Shown: positions 60,074 to 64,000 of the stretch, one piece after another
How the letters are laid out: each line of letters starts with the position of its first letter
How positions within the stretch are numbered: position 1 is the stretch's first letter
From: Cannabis sativa
Lineage: Eukaryota > Streptophyta > Magnoliopsida > Rosales > Cannabaceae
Assembly: GCF_029168945.1 (NCBI RefSeq)
Contig: NC_083601.1
Span: 18,504,160 to 18,568,159 of the forward strand
Length of the DNA stretch: 64,000 bases
Direction of reading: 5' to 3'
Position numbers and translations under genes: made by a program
The notes under the pieces: model-generated
Databases searched by the model: none
What the model saw: only the letters and a program-made list of their open reading frames with translations
What the model was told of the DNA's origin: nothing

Positions 60074-61877
60074 ACAGAAATTAAACTTTTTTTTTTTATT
60101 ATTTAAACTACTTTTTGGGTTTTTGTTTTTGTTAAAAAGTAATTATTTCATTAAAAACAGCAAAAAAAAAAAGAAGTAGTTTCATCAACATCATCCTGAA
60201 AAAAAAAAACAATATAAAAATTCATAATCTAAAAAGAATACAAACTTTAAAAACTATAGTTTCATCAACATTGAAAGAAACTAATAATTTCATTAAAAGA
60301 ATAAAAAAAATAGTTTCATCAACAAGATAATGAAAAAAACAATACAATCTAAAAACGATAATAACTTTAAAAACCAGTTTCATCAATATCAAAAGAAACT
60401 AATTATTTCATTAAAAGAGACAAAAAAAATAGTTTCATCAATAACATAATGAAAAATACACAATGCCTAATAACTAAAAAGAATTGGTATTGTTTTCTGT
60501 TTTTTGTTTTAAAAAATTATTTTTAGAAATGAGAACAAAAAATAGTTTTTGAAGTTTTTAAAACACAAGTCATGTTTGGTTAGTGATTTTTAAAAACAGT
60601 ATGGACCAAAAGTGAATTGGTTTTTAAAACAGAAAAAAAAACATTTTGTTGTTTCTAAAATTCTTGTTTTTTGTAACTTTGTTTTCTGAAAATTGTTTTT
60701 AAAAAATAAGGCCAAACAAGCCAAATTGTTTTTAAAAACAATTTTCTGTTTTTAAAAACAAAAAACAGTTTTTTAGTTATGATGCCAAACATGCACTAAA
60801 CTTTTACAAATGATATTGAATTTAAAAACCAGTTTCGAACATATCAATTTTATATCAATACCTAATAACCAAACTTCTAACTTCATTTTTTATTTTGGCA
60901 TTTAATTTTTTTATTTGCTTGCTCAAAATTAGAGTTGATTTAAACATACAATAATGTGCAACAAATATAACAAAAAGAATCAGAAATTAAATCAAAGAGG
61001 TAAAAAGAAACAAAGAAAATTAAAGAGACAAAAATGCAATAAAAACCATAAAAGAATAACCAAAAAAATTGTGGAATGTGAGAAACCAGTTAGTAAAACA
61101 ACCAAAATAAAAACCGGTTTCTTGAAATAATTAAATAAAAAATTGAAACTTAAAACTCAATTGTGAACAAAAATAAAAAAAACCAGTTATAAAAACTGTT
61201 ACTTAAAAAAACCAGTTATGAAAATAACAAAATAATATGTGTGTCAGAAACTGATTATTTAAAATAAATAAAATTATTGTTCAAATATCATACAATAATA
61301 AAACTGGTTTTATACAAACTAAAAAATATACAATAATATCATAAAAATGGAGCAACCTCATTACAGAACATTTAAAACATGTGAAACCAGTTTTGACGCT
61401 ATAAAAAATTATAACAAAATATAAATGTTAATAATAAAGTTAACTGAAACCAGTTCATCAGATAATCAAATAAAAAAAAACAAAATACAAAAAAAAATTA
61501 CTAATCACAAAATAATCAAAACAACACACAATGCATACCAATAATTTAAAAATAAAATATAATTGTAAGTTTGGAACCTAGAAACAAAATAATAAAATAA
61601 GTAACTTAAAATAAAAAATTTGTAATAATATAATGAAACTATTTTTTTTATTCTTTTAATGAAATAATTAGTTTATTTCAATATTGATGGAACTGATTTT
61701 TAAAGTTTTTATTATTGTTAGATTATAATTTCTTATATTGTTTTTTTTTCGGGATGATGTTGATGAAACTGATTTTTTTTCTGTTGCTTTTAATAAAATA
61801 ATTAGTTTTTAACAAAAAAATAAAGAAAAAACAAATAAACAGTAGTTTAAATGAAAAAAAATAAGTTTAATTTCTGT
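60074..61877. repeat. Decayed long inverted repeat, arms about 245 bp
   Basis: The arms 60074-60317 and 61635-61877 are inverted copies: TTTCATCAACATCATCCTGA on the left mirrors TCGGGATGATGTTGATGAAA on the right. The left arm and the sequence after it contain a further tandem duplication built on TAGTTTCATCAA (to about 60450). The interior has no ORF. It is probably an old Mutator-like foldback element. Confidence 0.7.
60371..61455. repeat. Dispersed AAACCAGTT motif
   Basis: AAACCAGTT or its inverse or one-base variant occurs at 60371, 60826, 61083, 61111, 61180, 61209, 61301, 61384 and 61447, nine times in 1.1 kb of otherwise AT-only sequence. Confidence 0.7.
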
Positions 61878-63714
61878 AAAAAAAAAAAATTAACATTAGA
61901 TAATTTTTATTTATTTTAGTGTTTTATTTTTTAAAAAAAGAAAAATAAAAAAAAAACAAAAATTTAAAGTTTTTTTATAGCATTCCTCATGACATTTTCC
62001 CATATATGTAAGTTTTTTTTTTTAAAAAAAAAAAATCATATTTAGTGTAATTAAGATTTTATGTCATATATATAAATTAAAATTTATCTTTACTTTCCCA
62101 TATTTTTGTAAATAACCCTATACTTAATTATAATTCTTGTTTTTCTTTTAATTATATAATTAATTTTATTGGTGTTATTTAATAAATATTTTATTAAAAA
62201 ATATTTAATTTAAATATTATTTATAGAAAAAAATAATATTATTTATTATTAATTGTTAATTATAACTTTAGTTTAATTATAATACTTTTAATTTTATAAT
62301 AATTTTCAATTTCTTTAAAAATATTTTATACTTTTTTTTAATAAAAAATAATAAAAATATATATTTTTAGTAACAACAATAGATAATAGCATCACAATAA
62401 TAATTTTTAAGAAACACAAGCGCTATTTTTATTTTATTGTTTTAAAAGAAAACTAATAGAAAGATATTTTTTTTAGATATGTGGATTAAGTAAAATAAAT
62501 GACAATAGAAATATATATTTTTTTATATGTATAATGATTTTAAATCTGAATTATAATGTAAAAAGAAAGACACTTAAAAAATAAGAGAAATATGTATAAT
62601 AAATTTAAATTGTAATATTTTTTCTTAAAAAAAACACACTTTTATATAGTCACATGTAATATATACAACATACAAATGATGTATATCTATATTTAATATT
62701 ATAATATAATTATTTAAGGAAAATTTATAATTTTGTATACATTATATAATTTTATTATACTATATAATACAAAATAACTTATTCACATTTAATTATACAT
62801 TCTATATTAGATACATAAACATAATTTTTATTTTCTATACAATCTATATAAGGTAATTAATTTTCTTTAAGTCTTACATAAATAAACAATGAACATACAT
62901 ATTTTTCCTTATATACAACAAAAAAAGTAAACATACATATTTTGTTTATAAAGCTAAATATTAAATATATTAGATCAATAATTTATAAATAATATTAATA
63001 TAAAATATAAACAAAATGTTTATACATGATTGCACATTATAGTTTCGTTTCTTAAAACAAAATAAACATAAATATTTTATTTTTAAAATTATTTATGGAC
63101 TTTTAATAAACAAATCATATTGATTTTATTTAAATATTATCATAATAAATATATTAGATAAATAAACCATAATAAACATTAATAATAATCAAATATGTAT
63201 ATACGTATATACGTTGTTTATAAAATATAAACAAATTTTTTAAATATGTTTGTATACATATAATTTTGTATTAAATTTTAATAAACCTATTATTTTAGTA
63301 ATATATCAAAATACAAATATTGACTTATGTATTTTTATATTTAGCTTCATGCATTTTTTTTAGAAAATTAATTAAAAATAATCAACATGTTAAAATCGTA
63401 AATATTTATGTTTATTTTTATTATATAATATGAATATGATGATTATTTAAATATTTATCAAATTGTATAGAATTGTGTAATTATATTTTTTTTTTTTTGC
63501 ACATCTTTTATAATATAATTAATATACTTGTATACAATTAAAAATTGTCCATTATTTAATTCAAGATTCTCTTAAAAAGACTTCAATCTTTTTAATTGTT
63601 TTTATTTATATTTTAAATTTTAAACTTTTTTTTTGAAAGCTTTTAAATTTTAAACTTTAAGTAAATAATATATTTTAAAATTTATTTAAATTATTTATGA
63701 TATTATTCATTTAG
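61878..63714. other. Extremely AT-rich sequence, nothing recognised
   Basis: No gene, RNA gene or repeat boundary can be supported. CCCATATATGTAAG near 62000 may be the outer right edge of the inverted repeat. Confidence 0.4.
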
Positions 63715-64000
63715 GGAAATTCTATAATGCACCCCCTTAAAAAGGATACACCGATACATCTTTATCTGTTTTAGTATCCGAAGTAATTTTTTAGTCAAAT
63801 TTTTTCTCATGGTCATGTAAATTATACTTATTTAATACATCCTGCAAAATTTTAAAAAATTCAGAAAACTTTAACGTGCCAAAAATTATGTTCAAACAAT
63901 GTGTTGTACGTGTGACTATTTTATTTTATACGCGTGTAAAACAGATTGTTTGAACATTATTTTCTATATTGTAAATTATTTTGAATTTCTCAAAATTTTG
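63715..64000 (+). mobile_element. Start of a Mutator-like or foldback element, cut by the window
   Basis: GGGAAATTCTATAATGCACC marks a typical plant Mutator-like terminus. Later text (CATCCTGCAAAATTTTAAAA, near 63838) resembles the foldback MITE at 45452-45620. The other end is outside the window. Confidence 0.5.

Overview
This is plant nuclear DNA, almost certainly from a eudicot. The evidence is Ty3/gypsy Athila-type and Ty1/copia Sirevirus-type retrotransposons, an L1-type LINE, CACTA, hAT, Mutator-like and Helitron DNA elements, an intron-bearing fragment of a plant NADH-glutamate synthase gene and a broken plant UGT91-type glycosyltransferase. The species cannot be fixed from the sequence alone. 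I find no intact host gene. The window is a strongly AT-rich, transposon-packed, gene-poor stretch.

Layout: (1) 1-7340 is the 3' part of an Athila-type gypsy element ending in a complete LTR. (2) 7807-8892 (minus) is a dead LINE fragment. (3) About 9720-43075 is a Russian-doll nest. CACTA-like ends enclose a decayed copia element (copia-D, 12915-42699). Copia-D is broken by a solo gypsy LTR (13464-14881), by a solo copia LTR (16811-39825) and, in its right LTR, by a hAT MITE. The solo copia LTR is itself split by a full Sirevirus-type copia (16821-27757, TSD GAATA) and by a full minus-strand non-autonomous copia (28275-38469, TSD ATAAG). (4) 43.1-45.6 kb holds MITE remnants around an unexplained GC-richer block. 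(5) 45847-47913 is a Helitron-like element that carries three exons of an NADH-GOGAT gene with their introns. (6) 48556-53932 is a very young non-autonomous copia element (LTRs differ by one T; TSD ATTAT) whose interior is full of short hairpins. (7) 55840-56665 is a truncated UGT pseudogene. (8) 57.2-64 kb holds a mini-CACTA, two foldback MITEs (one with a 9-bp TSD), a decayed long inverted repeat and the start of another Mutator-like element.

Functionally the retrotransposons look dead or dependent on help. The Athila gag-pol has a homopolymer frameshift and one nonsense codon. The Sirevirus gag-pol has two stops, two frameshifts and a lost integrase aspartate. The youngest elements (28275-38469 and 48556-53932) have no usable pol, so they were probably mobilised by relatives elsewhere.

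The most unusual signals are two hairpin arrays in which stem sequences vary while the loop stays constant: a CTGAA-type loop in the 48.5-53.9 kb element and a CGGGAG loop in the Sirevirus LTRs. They look like selected RNA or DNA structure that ordinary feature types do not cover.
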